Positions 7,886 to 15,860 of a stretch of DNA of 64,000 bases are shown here, one piece after another (positions within the stretch are counted from its first letter, which is position 1; each line of letters opens with the position of its first letter). Source of the stretch: Amycolatopsis sp. NBRC 101858 (GTDB lineage Bacteria; Actinomycetota; Actinomycetes; Mycobacteriales; Pseudonocardiaceae); the NCBI RefSeq assembly GCF_030269325.1, contig NZ_BSTD01000002.1:1116001-1180000 (forward strand), read 5' to 3'. The position numbers and the translations under genes were made by a program. The notes under the pieces were generated by a model. It did not search any database. It was given only the letters and a program-made list of their open reading frames with translations, and was not told where the DNA came from.

Positions 7886-8367
7886 CTCGCGCCCACCGGG
7901 GCGGGAAGCGCTTTCGAGAACGGCAAGCGCGTCGTCGGGACGGCGTCGACGTCGAAGTGCGGGGTGTAGCCGGTGGCCAGGTAGAGGCCCCGCGCCTCGG
8001 GCTGGTTCGGGCCGGTGGTGAGGAAGATCCGGCGGTACCCGCGGTGCGCGGCTTCGGCCTCCAGTTCGGCGACGACCCGCCGCGCGAGCCCGCCGCCGCG
8101 GTGCGCGCGGTGGGTCCAGATCCGCTTGAGCTCGGCGGTCTCCTCGTCGTAGCGCTGGAAAGCACCACCCGCGACCGCGCGGCCGTCCCGCACGAGCAGC
8201 AGCAATCCGCCGTCCGGGGCCGCGAACCGGTCCGCGGGGTATTCGCGGAGTTCGAAATGGACGTCGTTGAGGACGCGGTGGTACCGCGTCGAGTATTCGC
8301 GGGCCAGGTCGGCGAGCAATGGCCGGACCCGCGGATCAGACTGGGCGACCCAGACGGATTCGGGCAT
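7882..8367 (-). CDS. GNAT-family N-acetyltransferase
   Basis: A 161-residue GNAT enzyme that would transfer an acetyl group from acetyl-CoA to an amine. The acetyl-CoA pyrophosphate-binding motif is THRAHRGGGLARRVVAELEA, followed by the typical TTGPNQPEARGLYLATGY strand-helix segment near the C terminus. It is the first gene of the amino-acid import operon and overlaps the permease start by ATGA. The context suggests it may modify the imported compound or a related amine, but the substrate is unknown. ATG 8367 follows a GGAG at longer than ideal spacing. Confidence 0.87.
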   Translation of the reverse strand: MPESVWVAQSDPRVRPLLADLAREYSTRYHRVLNDVHFELREYPADRFAAPDGGLLLLVRDGRAVAGGAFQRYDEETAELKRIWTHRAHRGGGLARRVVAELEAEAAHRGYRRIFLTTGPNQPEARGLYLATGYTPHFDVDAVPTTRLPFSKALPAPVGAR

Positions 8368-8460
8368 GGGGGTACCTGCTCCGGAAAAGAAGGGGAGAAA
8401 AGCGCAGGCGCTTTCCGCTGACGTCGTCGACTCTAGGAAGCCGGGCCGAGCGCGGTCAAC

Positions 8461-8516
8461 GCACCGGTGCCGGGTTCCAGATCCTGGACCGCCCCACGTC
8501 CCAGTTCCTGGGCACC
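8461..8516 (+). promoter_or_regulatory. Structured leader upstream of carbonic anhydrase
   Basis: Two neighbouring hairpins can form, TCCAG-ATC-CTGGA (8476-8488) and CCCAG-TTC-CTGGG (8500-8512). They are enclosed by GGTGCC (8466-8471) and GGCACC (8511-8516), which could pair instead of the second hairpin. A further GGTGCC follows near 8527. Such mutually exclusive pairings occur in regulatory leaders, but no known riboswitch consensus was recognised. The rest of the 8368-8579 gap holds nothing I can name. Confidence 0.3.
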
Positions 8517-8579
8517 ATTGCTTTCGGGTGCCGGGAGCGGTCCACTCGGCGCATCCGCTTCTCCGCCGGAAGGATCACC

Positions 8580-9068
8580 ATGTCGGTCACCGACGAACTC
8601 CTGGCCAACAACGCCGACTACGCCGCCCGGTTCACCGGGCCGCTCCCGCTGCCGCCCGCCAAGCACGTCGCCGTGCTCGCGTGCATGGACGCGCGCATCA
8701 ACGTCTACGGCGTCCTCGGCCTGAACGAAGGCGAAGCCCACGTGATCCGCAACGCCGGCGGCGTGGTGACCGAGGACGAGATCCGCTCGCTGGCCATCAG
8801 CCAGCGGCTGCTCGGCACCGAGGAGATCATCCTCATCCACCACACCGACTGCGGCATGCTCACCTTCACCGACGACGATTTCAAGAAGTCGATCCAGGAG
8901 GACGTCGGCGTCAAGCCCGCTTGGGCCGCCGAAGCGTTCAGCGACCTCGACGAAGACGTCCGCCAGTCGATCGCGCGGATCAGGAACAGCCCGTTCGTGC
9001 CGAAGAAGGACTCCGTCCGGGGCTTCGTGTTCGACGTCGCCACCGGCAAGCTGAACGAGGTGCTCTGA
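8580..9068 (+). CDS. Beta-class carbonic anhydrase, short form
   Basis: A 162-residue zinc enzyme interconverting CO2 and bicarbonate. The beta-class zinc ligands are visible in LACMDARIN (Cys, with the Asp/Arg dyad) and in HHTDCGML (His and Cys). The length matches the short actinobacterial type typified by Mycobacterium tuberculosis Rv1284. ATG 8580 follows a GGAAGGA. Two bases downstream a 43-residue membrane peptide begins, followed by a YeiH-type transporter with an overlapping start, so all three appear cotranscribed. Bicarbonate supply for, or pH effects of, the transport step are possible links (inferred). Confidence 0.92.
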   Translation: MSVTDELLANNADYAARFTGPLPLPPAKHVAVLACMDARINVYGVLGLNEGEAHVIRNAGGVVTEDEIRSLAISQRLLGTEEIILIHHTDCGMLTFTDDDFKKSIQEDVGVKPAWAAEAFSDLDEDVRQSIARIRNSPFVPKKDSVRGFVFDVATGKLNEVL

Positions 9069-9070
9069 GC

Positions 9071-9202
9071 ATGGGCGCCGATCCGGAACCGAAGCCGGCG
9101 CCGCGGATCAGCGCCGACTGGGCCGCGGTGGCGGTGGCCGCCGTGCTGGTGCTGCTGGCCGCGTTCGGCGTGCTGCCGACGATCACCTTCCTGGTCAAAT
9201 GA
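9071..9202 (+). CDS. Small single-pass membrane peptide
   Basis: A 43-residue ORF. Its first 16 residues are polar and proline-rich (MGADPEPKPAPRISAD); the rest is one hydrophobic helix, WAAVAVAAVLVLLAAFGVLP, with a short tail. ATG 9071 begins two bases after the carbonic anhydrase stop, and its stop overlaps the ATG of the YeiH-type gene (ATGA, 9199-9202). This spacing argues strongly that it is translated. It could be a small accessory subunit of the transporter. I know of no named family for it. Confidence 0.65.
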   Translation: MGADPEPKPAPRISADWAAVAVAAVLVLLAAFGVLPTITFLVK

Positions 9203-10290
9203 GCACCGGCACGACCACCCGGAGCGGTGGGCTGACGACCCTCCCGGTCCTGCGCTACGTGCCCGGCCTGCTGCTGCTCGCCGCCGTCGGGATCGTGGGA
9301 ACGCTGGCGCAGAACGAGGTGCGCGCGATCGGCAAGGCGACCGGCACCGCGCTGCCCGACCTCGAATACGTGCTGTGGGCGATCATCCTCGGCCTGGTCA
9401 TCCGCAACACGATCGGCGTCCCGGCGCTGTTCCGGCCGGGTGTCGCGACCTACGAGTTCTGGCTGAAGATCGGCATCGTGCTGCTCGGCGCCCGGTTCGT
9501 GCTGGGCGACCTGCTCAAGCTCGGCGGGCTGAGCCTCGGCCTGATCCTGATCGACATGGCCGTGGCCACGACCGTGATCCTCTTGGTGGGCAAGCTCTTC
9601 GGGCTCGGCGGGAAACTGTCGTCGCTGCTGGCCATCGGCACGTCCATCTGCGGGGTCTCGGCGATCATCGCCGGCCGCGGGTCCATCGACGCCGACGACG
9701 AGGACTCCGGGTACGCCATCGCCGCGATCCTCGCGCTCGGCGCGGTCGCGCTGTTCACCTTCCCGCTGATCGGGCACGCCCTGAACCTGTCCGACACGCA
9801 GTTCGGGCTGTGGGCGGGCCTGGCGGTGGACAACACCGCGGAGACGACGGCGACCGGCGCGGCCTACTCGCCGCACGCCCAGGACGTCGCCGTCGCGGTG
9901 AAGAGCACCCGCAACGCGTTGATCGGCCTGGTCGTGCTCGGGTACGCGGCCTACTGGTCGACCCGGGGCGGGAAGTCCGTCGCGAATGGACCGAAGGAGC
10001 GCGCCGCGTTCGTGTGGCGGACGTTCCCGAAGTTCGTGCTCGGCTTCCTCGCCGTGTCGGCGCTGGCCACCGCGCACGTGTTCACCAAGGCCGAGGTGAC
10101 GAGCCTGGGCAACCTGTCGAAGTGGGCGTTCCTGCTGTGCTTCGCCGGAGTCGGGCTGAACTTCGACCTGCGGCAGATGGCACGCAGCGGGTTCCGGCCC
10201 CTGGTGGTCGCGGCGCTGGGCCTGGTCGTGGTGGCGGCGTGCTCGCTCGGGCTCGTGCTGCTGACGTCCCAGTGGGTCACCTTCGACTGA
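9199..10290 (+). CDS. YeiH-family putative sulfate exporter
   Basis: A 363-residue polytopic membrane protein of the conserved YeiH family (UPF0324), whose members are annotated as putative sulfate exporters on limited evidence. Around ten hydrophobic segments are visible. Family-type stretches include the conserved GTSICGVSAI and the later AVDNTAETTATGAAYS. It is the third gene of the carbonic anhydrase operon. Its 3' end overlaps the end of the convergent MFS gene by 14 bp. The substrate is unproven. Confidence 0.87.
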   Translation: MSTGTTTRSGGLTTLPVLRYVPGLLLLAAVGIVGTLAQNEVRAIGKATGTALPDLEYVLWAIILGLVIRNTIGVPALFRPGVATYEFWLKIGIVLLGARFVLGDLLKLGGLSLGLILIDMAVATTVILLVGKLFGLGGKLSSLLAIGTSICGVSAIIAGRGSIDADDEDSGYAIAAILALGAVALFTFPLIGHALNLSDTQFGLWAGLAVDNTAETTATGAAYSPHAQDVAVAVKSTRNALIGLVVLGYAAYWSTRGGKSVANGPKERAAFVWRTFPKFVLGFLAVSALATAHVFTKAEVTSLGNLSKWAFLLCFAGVGLNFDLRQMARSGFRPLVVAALGLVVVAACSLGLVLLTSQWVTFD

Positions 10291-11509
10291 CCGCGGCGGC
10301 CGCGGCCAGCGCGACCGCGAACACGGCGTAGGAGGCGAACAAGCCGCCGGCCGAGCTCAGGGCCCCGCCGATCGCGCGGCCCAGGAGCTGGCCGACGCAC
10401 TCGGCGGTGATCACCGCGGTGGCCAGCTCCGTCGCGGTGAGCCCGCTCGAGCCGGCGGTGCTCGCCCGGACGTACAGGGCGGGATAGGCGAGCCCGACGC
10501 CGATCCCGGCCACCGTCCACGCGGCGAGCAGCACGGGGAACGGGCCGCCGACGGCCAGGACGGCCGTGCCGAGGGCCGTCAGGGTCAGACCGGTGGCGGG
10601 CAGGCGCCGCCCGGACAGGCTCGTCACCGCCCAGGCCAGCGGCGCCGCGCTCAGCACGATCGCGGCCTGGCCGAGGCTCACCCCGAACCCCGCCGTCAGC
10701 AGCACGGTGATCAGGCTGTCGGCACCGAAGTAGCCGACGGCGAACAGCACCATCGCGGCGAGCGCGGCCGGCGTCCCGCGGTGCAGGCGGACCGTTCCCG
10801 CCGGCAGGATCGCGACCATCCCGGCCGCGGCGACCAGGGCCCCGGCGACCGCGAGCGGCCACCACCCGTCGCTCAGCACGACTCCCGCGGCGCCCAGGGG
10901 CACGAGCAACGTCCGGCCGAGTGGGCGCGGGGCGGTGTCCGCGGGCGGGTCGTCGCGGACGGCGCGCACGACCAGCAACCGTCCGAAGAGGACAAACGGC
11001 ACCGGCACGAGCAGGGTCCAGCGCCAGCCGACGAGGTGTTCGAGGCCGAGCGTCGCGGCCGGGCCGACGAGGGCGGGCAGGATCCACATCGCCGAGGACG
11101 CGGCGACCACCCGCAGGCGCAGCCGTTCGTCGAGGTGCCGGATCGCCGAGCTGACGCCGAACACCGCGAGCAGGCCGCTGGCGAGCCCGGTGGAAAGCTG
11201 GCCCAGTGCGAAGATCCCCGCGTTGTGCGCGGTGGCCGCGACGACGAGCCCGCCGACGTAGGCGGCCATCCCGGCGGCGAGGGTGCCCCGGGTGCCCAGC
11301 CGGCCCAGTACCCGGCTCGCCAGCGGAAGCGCGACGAACAACCCGAGGGTCGAGCCGGCGATGAGCAGCCCGAGCCGGTCCCCCGCGTCCAGGTCACGGG
11401 CGACGACCGGCAGCAGCGTCGAGGCGACGAAACTGGTGACGGCCGCCGAGAACTCGAGCGCGACGACGCCCCCGGCGAGGAACCGCGATTCCCGCACCGG
11501 CAGGGTCAT
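10277..11509 (-). CDS. MFS transporter
   Basis: About 410 residues of a major facilitator with 12 predicted hydrophobic segments. The motif-A-like loop between helices 2 and 3 reads PLASRVLGRLGTRG. It resembles drug-efflux types of the DHA family. ATG 11509 overlaps the VOC gene stop (ATGA) and is preferred over an upstream in-frame start. It is the last gene of the RHH, VOC, MFS operon, which looks like a small resistance or efflux unit (inferred). Confidence 0.88.
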   Translation of the reverse strand: MTLPVRESRFLAGGVVALEFSAAVTSFVASTLLPVVARDLDAGDRLGLLIAGSTLGLFVALPLASRVLGRLGTRGTLAAGMAAYVGGLVVAATAHNAGIFALGQLSTGLASGLLAVFGVSSAIRHLDERLRLRVVAASSAMWILPALVGPAATLGLEHLVGWRWTLLVPVPFVLFGRLLVVRAVRDDPPADTAPRPLGRTLLVPLGAAGVVLSDGWWPLAVAGALVAAAGMVAILPAGTVRLHRGTPAALAAMVLFAVGYFGADSLITVLLTAGFGVSLGQAAIVLSAAPLAWAVTSLSGRRLPATGLTLTALGTAVLAVGGPFPVLLAAWTVAGIGVGLAYPALYVRASTAGSSGLTATELATAVITAECVGQLLGRAIGGALSSAGGLFASYAVFAVALAAAAAVSRR

Positions 11510-11847
11510 GTGTAGAGCTCGCGGTCGTAGGCGTTGATCTGCACCCACACGCCGTCGGGGTCCGGGACGCGCAGCGAGCGCCCGAAGCCCTCGTCGATGA
11601 CGGGACCCGGCTCGTACCCGGCTTCACGCAGCCGGTCCGCGACGTCTTCCAGGAGTTCGTCGGTCTCGAAGGCCAGCTCGCACCGGCCGGCGCCGGCTCC
11701 CCGGTGGACGGCCAGCGTGCCGCCGTCGGCGGGCAGCTCGACCCACCCGCCGGGCCGCGACACCGGCCCGGTGCTCAGGCCGAGAGCGGTGTAGAACCGC
11801 GTCAGGGCCTCGACGTCCGAGCTGTAGCGGATCGGCAGCACGCGCAT
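11506..11847 (-). CDS. VOC-family (glyoxalase/bleomycin-resistance fold) protein
   Basis: A 113-residue single-domain vicinal oxygen chelate protein. It opens with the usual VLPIRYSSDVEALTRFYTALGL and ends with the family strand SLRVPDPDGVWVQIN. Members act as metal-dependent enzymes on small molecules or as drug-binding proteins. The start overlaps the RHH gene stop by one base (TGATG, 11845-11849), and its stop overlaps the MFS start. With an efflux pump downstream, a role in detoxifying or sequestering a small molecule is plausible. Confidence 0.87.
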   Translation of the reverse strand: MRVLPIRYSSDVEALTRFYTALGLSTGPVSRPGGWVELPADGGTLAVHRGAGAGRCELAFETDELLEDVADRLREAGYEPGPVIDEGFGRSLRVPDPDGVWVQINAYDRELYT

Positions 11848-12002
11848 CACGGGCGTTCCTCGTTCTGTCGCAGGTGGTCCTCGAGCACGCGCTCGACGTA
11901 GGCCGAAAGCGACTCGTCGGCGTCGACGGAGGCGTGCTTCACCCGCCGGATGAGCTCGGCAGGCAGGTAGACGCTGAACTGCCGCTTGGCGTCGGAGGGC
12001 AT
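11847..12002 (-). CDS. Ribbon-helix-helix (CopG-like) regulator, 51 residues
   Basis: This short gene reads MPSDAKRQFSVYLPAELIRR followed by a helix-turn-helix portion with DESLSAYVERVLEDHL. That is the classic CopG/Arc layout: a beta-strand RQFSVYLP followed by two helices. ATG 12002 is chosen because a -10 hexamer ends six bases upstream; GTG 12008 is an in-frame alternative. It leads the RHH-VOC-MFS operon. A 10-bp direct repeat flanks its promoter, so autorepression is likely. No toxin gene is adjacent, so it looks like a transcriptional regulator rather than an antitoxin. Confidence 0.8.
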   Translation of the reverse strand: MPSDAKRQFSVYLPAELIRRVKHASVDADESLSAYVERVLEDHLRQNEERP

Positions 12003-12035
12003 GCCCACATGCTAGCAAATGAGCTTGCCCACATG
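12002..12035 (-). promoter_or_regulatory. RHH operator overlapping a leaderless promoter
   Basis: On the minus strand the 10-mer CATGTGGGCA occurs twice, at 12035-12026 and 12011-12002, 24 bp apart. A -10 hexamer TAGCAT (12013-12008) overlaps the downstream copy and ends six bases before ATG 12002; the upstream copy covers the -35 position. Direct repeats over a promoter are the usual operator form for ribbon-helix-helix proteins. Confidence 0.65.
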
Positions 12036-12056
12036 GCCGCACAGGAAAAGTGCAGA

Positions 12057-12728
12057 TCAGCCGCCGGTGCGCTTCGCCGCTCCCGCGATCAGCAACGCCA
12101 AGCCGCTCTGCAGGGCCGGGGCCAGGTCGAGGTGCAGTGCCGCCAAGGCCGGGTCGACCTCGTACGCCGCCAAGGCGCTCGGCGACGGCCGGCAGTGCGT
12201 CCACAGGCCGCCGGTCAGGATCATCGCGAACAGGCAGACCGTCGCCGCCTCGTCGCCGACCTCCGGGACGTACTGGCGGACCAGCTCGGCCATCGTGTCC
12301 AGCCCGGCCAGCGCCGACCGCTTGAACCGCACGACGACGTCCACCGACACGTTGTGCTCCAGGACACCCGCCTGTGCGCCGATGAGGTCGCACAACACGG
12401 TGCGTCGCGCCAACGAGTGGGCGACGACCGCCGCGAACCGCTCGCCCCGCTCCCCCGCCGACCCGGCCTGGTCGACCCCCGCGGCCAGCTCGTCCCCCAC
12501 TTCGGCCAGCCAGTCGCGCAGTGCCCGGTCGAGCAGTTCGAGCAGCACCGCCTCCCGGGATTCGAAGTAGCGCAACACATTCGACTTCGCGAGGCCGACC
12601 CGCCTGCTGAGCTCGTTGAGGCTCACGTCGGCCACCGGCATCTCGTCGAGCATCGCCAGCGCCGTGTCGAGGATCGTGCGGCGCCGCTCCTCCCGCTGCT
12701 CCGCGCTGCGGGCTCGCTGGAACGTCAT
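12057..12728 (-). CDS. TetR-family transcriptional repressor
   Basis: A 223-residue TetR regulator. The N-terminal DNA-binding domain contains LNELSRRVGLAKSNVLRYFE, a typical helix-turn-helix with an NVLRYFESRE recognition end. The C-terminal ligand domain is longer than minimal. ATG 12728 is preceded on its strand by TACGCT ending seven bases upstream, compatible with leaderless expression. The divergent SDR has three copies of one inverted repeat at its promoter, which this protein very likely binds. Confidence 0.9.
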   Translation of the reverse strand: MTFQRARSAEQREERRRTILDTALAMLDEMPVADVSLNELSRRVGLAKSNVLRYFESREAVLLELLDRALRDWLAEVGDELAAGVDQAGSAGERGERFAAVVAHSLARRTVLCDLIGAQAGVLEHNVSVDVVVRFKRSALAGLDTMAELVRQYVPEVGDEAATVCLFAMILTGGLWTHCRPSPSALAAYEVDPALAALHLDLAPALQSGLALLIAGAAKRTGG

Positions 12729-12763
12729 GCCACCCAGCGTAACGCCCGGCGCGCGAAATTGAA

Positions 12764-12829
12764 GACCGGCAGTCTCTTGACAACAGACCGTCGGTTCCTT
12801 AGCGTCGTCCACATAACAGACCGCCGGTC
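12764..12829. promoter_or_regulatory. Triple TetR operator around an SDR promoter
   Basis: Three copies of GACCG-N-CGGTC occur: GACCGGCAGTC (12764-12774, one mismatch), GACCGTCGGTT (12786-12796, one mismatch) and GACCGCCGGTC (12819-12829, perfect). A promoter TTGACA (12777-12782), 17 bp, TAGCGT (12800-12805) fits between them. The second copy lies in the spacer, and the outer copies flank the promoter. Occupancy would block RNA polymerase at the SDR promoter. Confidence 0.75.
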
Positions 12830-12857
12830 CGAAAAGGCCGCCACGAAGGGAACCGCC

Positions 12858-13766
12858 ATGGGCGAGAACTGGACCGAACGCGACGTCCCGAGTCAAAAGG
12901 GGCGCGTCGCCGTCATCACCGGGGCCAACACCGGACTCGGGTTCGACACCGCGAAGGTGCTGGCCGAGCGCGGCGCGACGGTGGTGCTGGCCGTCCGCGA
13001 CGTCGAGAAGGGCAAGCAGGCCGCAGCCCGGCTCGGCGCGAACGCCGACGTGACCGTGCAGGAACTGGACCTGGGTTCGCTGGACTCCGTCCGCGCCGCC
13101 GCGGCCGACCTGCACGGGACGCTGCCGAAGATCGACCTGCTGATCAACAACGCGGGCGTCATGTACCCGCCGAAGCAGACCACGCGGGAGGGGTTCGAGC
13201 TGCAGTTCGGCACCAACCACCTCGGGCATTTCGCGTTCACCGGCCTGCTGCTCGACCTGCTGCTGCCGGTCGCGGACTCCCGGGTGGTGACGGTCGCGAG
13301 CATCGCCCACCGCATCCGCGCCTCGATCCACTTCGACGACCTGCAGTGGGAGAACTCCTACGACCGCGTCGCGGCCTACGGCCAGGCCAAGCTCGCGAAC
13401 CTGATGTTCGCCTACGAACTGCAGCGCCGCCTCGCCCCGCACGGCACGACGACGTCGATCGCCGCCCACCCCGGCGTGGCCCGCACGGAGCTGATGCGCA
13501 ACTCCCCCGCGATCGCCCGCGCGCTCTTCCCGCTGGTCGCCCCGCTGTTCACGCAGAGCTCGGAGCGCGGCGCCCTCCCGACCCTCCGCGCGGCAACGGA
13601 CCCGGCGGCCCTCGGCGGCCAGTACTACGGCCCGGCCGGCGTCGGCGGCTACCGCGGGCGTCCGGAGGTGGTGACGTCCACTCCGCAGTCCTACGACGTG
13701 GGGATCCAGCAGCGCCTGTGGGCGGTTTCGGAGGAGCTGACCGCGGTCAAGTTCCCGGTCGGCTGA
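12858..13766 (+). CDS. SDR oxidoreductase (retinol-dehydrogenase/WW-domain type)
   Basis: A 302-residue short-chain dehydrogenase. It has the cofactor motif TGANTGLG, the NNAG segment and the catalytic YxxxK in AAYGQAK, followed by a C-terminal extension typical of the RDH/WWOX-like branch. It is complete and should be active on an unknown carbonyl or alcohol. ATG 12858 follows GAAGGGA. Its promoter is embedded in the triple TetR operator, so expression is probably induced when the divergent TetR binds its ligand. Confidence 0.9.
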   Translation: MGENWTERDVPSQKGRVAVITGANTGLGFDTAKVLAERGATVVLAVRDVEKGKQAAARLGANADVTVQELDLGSLDSVRAAAADLHGTLPKIDLLINNAGVMYPPKQTTREGFELQFGTNHLGHFAFTGLLLDLLLPVADSRVVTVASIAHRIRASIHFDDLQWENSYDRVAAYGQAKLANLMFAYELQRRLAPHGTTTSIAAHPGVARTELMRNSPAIARALFPLVAPLFTQSSERGALPTLRAATDPAALGGQYYGPAGVGGYRGRPEVVTSTPQSYDVGIQQRLWAVSEELTAVKFPVG

Positions 13767-14086
13767 CGGCGAAGCCGGACTGGTGCAGGCGCCGAGCGGG
13801 CGGCGGCGGGGCCGGCCAGCGGGGGTCGCCCGGCTTTGGTTGCCGGTCGGTCGTGACCGCGAGGACGGGTAGCGCGACCCGCGAGGCACGCCGAGCTCGT
13901 CGCTCCTTCGGCCGGCCGGCCGGACGTTTTCGGGGTGCACCTGCGGCCGCTGATGGTGCATCCGGGACGCCGGCGATCCGGCCGCCATCCCCGGCCTGCT
14001 GTCGATGCACCTGCCGTGCAGCGAGGCCGGTGCGTCCGGGCGCGACGGATCCGGCCCGGTGTCCGGGTCGTCGACGTGGAGCGCCG
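13767..14086. other. Intergenic stretch, no gene recognised
   Basis: About 320 bp between the SDR and the response regulator, which converge here. It is GC-rich with short GCCGG runs but shows no frame with a start, ribosome site and recognisable domain. No clear terminator with a long stem was found. Decayed coding sequence is possible but unsupported. Confidence 0.5.
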
Positions 14087-14689
14087 CTAGAGCCAGTCGT
14101 GCTCGCGGGCGTAGCGGGCTGCTTCGTGGCGGGTGCGGGTCTGGGTCTTCTGCATCGCGTTGGACAGGTAGTTGCGCACCGTTCCCTCCGCCAGGTGCAG
14201 CTGCCCCGCGATGTCGGCCACCGAAAAGCCCTCCCGCGTCGCGCGCAGGACGTCGAGTTCGCGGTCGGTCAGCGGGCAGTCGTCGACCACCGCGAGCGCC
14301 GAGACGTCCGGGTCGATCCAGCGCTTGCCCGCGTGCAGCGTCCGGATCACCTCCGTGATGTGCGCCGGTTCCGCCGACTTGCTCACGAACCCCTGCACGC
14401 CCAGCTTCAGCGCCTTCCGGAGCACTCCCGGACGGGCGTGCCGGGTCAGCATCAGGATCACCTGCTCCGGCCTCGCACGCCGGATCTCCGCGACGGCGCC
14501 GAGACCGTCCACCGTGGGCATCTCGAGGTCGATCACGAGCACGTCGGGGCGGTGCCGCAGCGTCGCCGCCACCGCCTCTTCGCCGTCTTCGGCCTCGGCG
14601 AGCACCGTGATTTCGCCCTCCAGCGGCAGCAGGGCGGCCAGCGCCTTGCGGAGCAGGGCTTCGTCGTCCGCCAGCACCACGGTCGTCAT
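14087..14689 (-). CDS. NarL/FixJ-type response regulator
   Basis: A 200-residue response regulator. The receiver domain (about 1-120) has the acidic pair near residues 8-9, phosphoacceptor Asp54 in VLVIDLEMP and Lys in GFVSKSAEP. The C-terminal LuxR-type helix-turn-helix reads LTDRELDVLRATREGFSVAD and then GTVRNYLSNAMQK. Its start overlaps the histidine kinase stop (ATGA, 14686-14689). It resembles DesR-type regulators that control adjacent ABC transporters. The likely target is the divergent ABC operon. Confidence 0.92.
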   Translation of the reverse strand: MTTVVLADDEALLRKALAALLPLEGEITVLAEAEDGEEAVAATLRHRPDVLVIDLEMPTVDGLGAVAEIRRARPEQVILMLTRHARPGVLRKALKLGVQGFVSKSAEPAHITEVIRTLHAGKRWIDPDVSALAVVDDCPLTDRELDVLRATREGFSVADIAGQLHLAEGTVRNYLSNAMQKTQTRTRHEAARYAREHDWL

Positions 14690-15825
14690 CGGTCGCCCCC
14701 GATCCGGGACGGGAACGCGGCCGCCGTGAGGAACCGGCCGTCCGTCCGCGACACTTCCAGCTCGCCGCCGTTCTCCCCCAGGCGGTGCCGCAACGTCGCG
14801 AGCCCGCCGAGCTCGGGCGGGCCCTCCTCGGCCGCGCCGTCGTTGACGATGGCGATCCCGCGCCGCGCGAGGGTGATCCGCACCTGCCGCGCCTGGGCGT
14901 GGCGCAGGATGTTGGTCGTCGTCTCGCGCAGGACCTGGCCGAGCAGCTCGCTCACCCGGTCGTCCACTTCGGACTCCCGCTCGACGCGCACGTGGATTCC
15001 CGCCGCCTCGAACAGGTTCTTCGCGTTCTCCAGCTCGGCGGAGAGGTTGAGGCGCCGCTGGGCGTGGGCGAGCTCCTTGGTCTGCACGATCGTGTCGCCG
15101 ACCAGGCTGCGCACCTCCCCCAGCTCCGCGCGCGCCCGGTCGACGTCGCTGTCCAGCAGCTTCTCGGCGAGCGCGACCTTCAGCTTCACCACGTGCAGCG
15201 TGTGGCCCTGGATGTCGTGCAGGTCGCCGGCGAAGCGCACGCGCTCGCGGATCACAGCCAGCTCCGCCTCCCGCTCACGCGACTGCTCGAGCTCCGCGAT
15301 CAGGTCGAAGAACTTCTGGCTGACGAACATGAACGCGGTCGAGACCAGCACGGCGACCGCGGGAACGAGGACGTACTGCACCAGCCGCGCCCCGACGCGG
15401 TCGTCGTGCACCAGCAGGTTCGCCGCACCCACGACGGCGACCAGCATCCCGAGCCCGAAGAGGGCCGCGATCCGGTGGCGCCGCAGCGGCGGGATGAGGA
15501 ACGAGCCCACGAGCGACAGGCCGTAGAACGCGGCGGAGTCGTCGGTCAGCGCCCCGGCCAGCCACACCACGGCGGTCACGACCAGGCTGGGCCGCGCGAC
15601 GCGGAGGTAGTCGCCCGCGGTCCAGCGCTCGGCCGTCGCCAGTGCCGCGATCAGCCCGACCACCTGGATGACGACGTGCCACCAGGACCGGGCGGTGAGC
15701 ACCAGCAGCAGCACGCCGACGAACGCGAGCGGCGGGATCGTGGTGATCAGGTTCAGCCGGCGCAGCCGCTCCTGGACCGCCCCGCCGGTCCAGGAGCTCC
15801 TGCGCGCGATCGTCGGCACCTCCAT
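14686..15825 (-). CDS. Sensor histidine kinase (HisKA_3 type)
   Basis: A 379-residue membrane kinase of the DesK/NarX class. About four to five hydrophobic helices occupy the first 160 residues, with little extracellular loop, suggesting sensing within or near the membrane. The dimerisation/phosphoacceptor motif is DLHDIQGHTLHVVKLK, and the ATPase domain includes RETTTNILRHA. It is the partner of the overlapping response regulator. ATG 15825 has no strong ribosome site. It is divergent from the ABC exporter genes. Confidence 0.9.
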   Translation of the reverse strand: MEVPTIARRSSWTGGAVQERLRRLNLITTIPPLAFVGVLLLVLTARSWWHVVIQVVGLIAALATAERWTAGDYLRVARPSLVVTAVVWLAGALTDDSAAFYGLSLVGSFLIPPLRRHRIAALFGLGMLVAVVGAANLLVHDDRVGARLVQYVLVPAVAVLVSTAFMFVSQKFFDLIAELEQSREREAELAVIRERVRFAGDLHDIQGHTLHVVKLKVALAEKLLDSDVDRARAELGEVRSLVGDTIVQTKELAHAQRRLNLSAELENAKNLFEAAGIHVRVERESEVDDRVSELLGQVLRETTTNILRHAQARQVRITLARRGIAIVNDGAAEEGPPELGGLATLRHRLGENGGELEVSRTDGRFLTAAAFPSRIGGDR

Positions 15826-15860
15826 GACCCGAGAGTATCGGGCCTGGCGGGCCGCACCAG

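Noticed and set aside
8461..8579. Possible SAM-type riboswitch before the carbonic anhydrase operon
   Set aside because: The conserved SAM-I and SAM-IV core sequences were not found; kept only as an unnamed structured leader.
11847..12002. RHH protein as an antitoxin of a toxin-antitoxin pair
   Set aside because: The next gene is a VOC-fold protein, not a ParE, RelE or PIN toxin.
13747..14010. Arg-rich small ORF on the minus strand with an AT-hook-like stretch
   Set aside because: No ribosome site, no recognisable fold, and it overlaps the 3' end of the SDR; it looks like chance coding.
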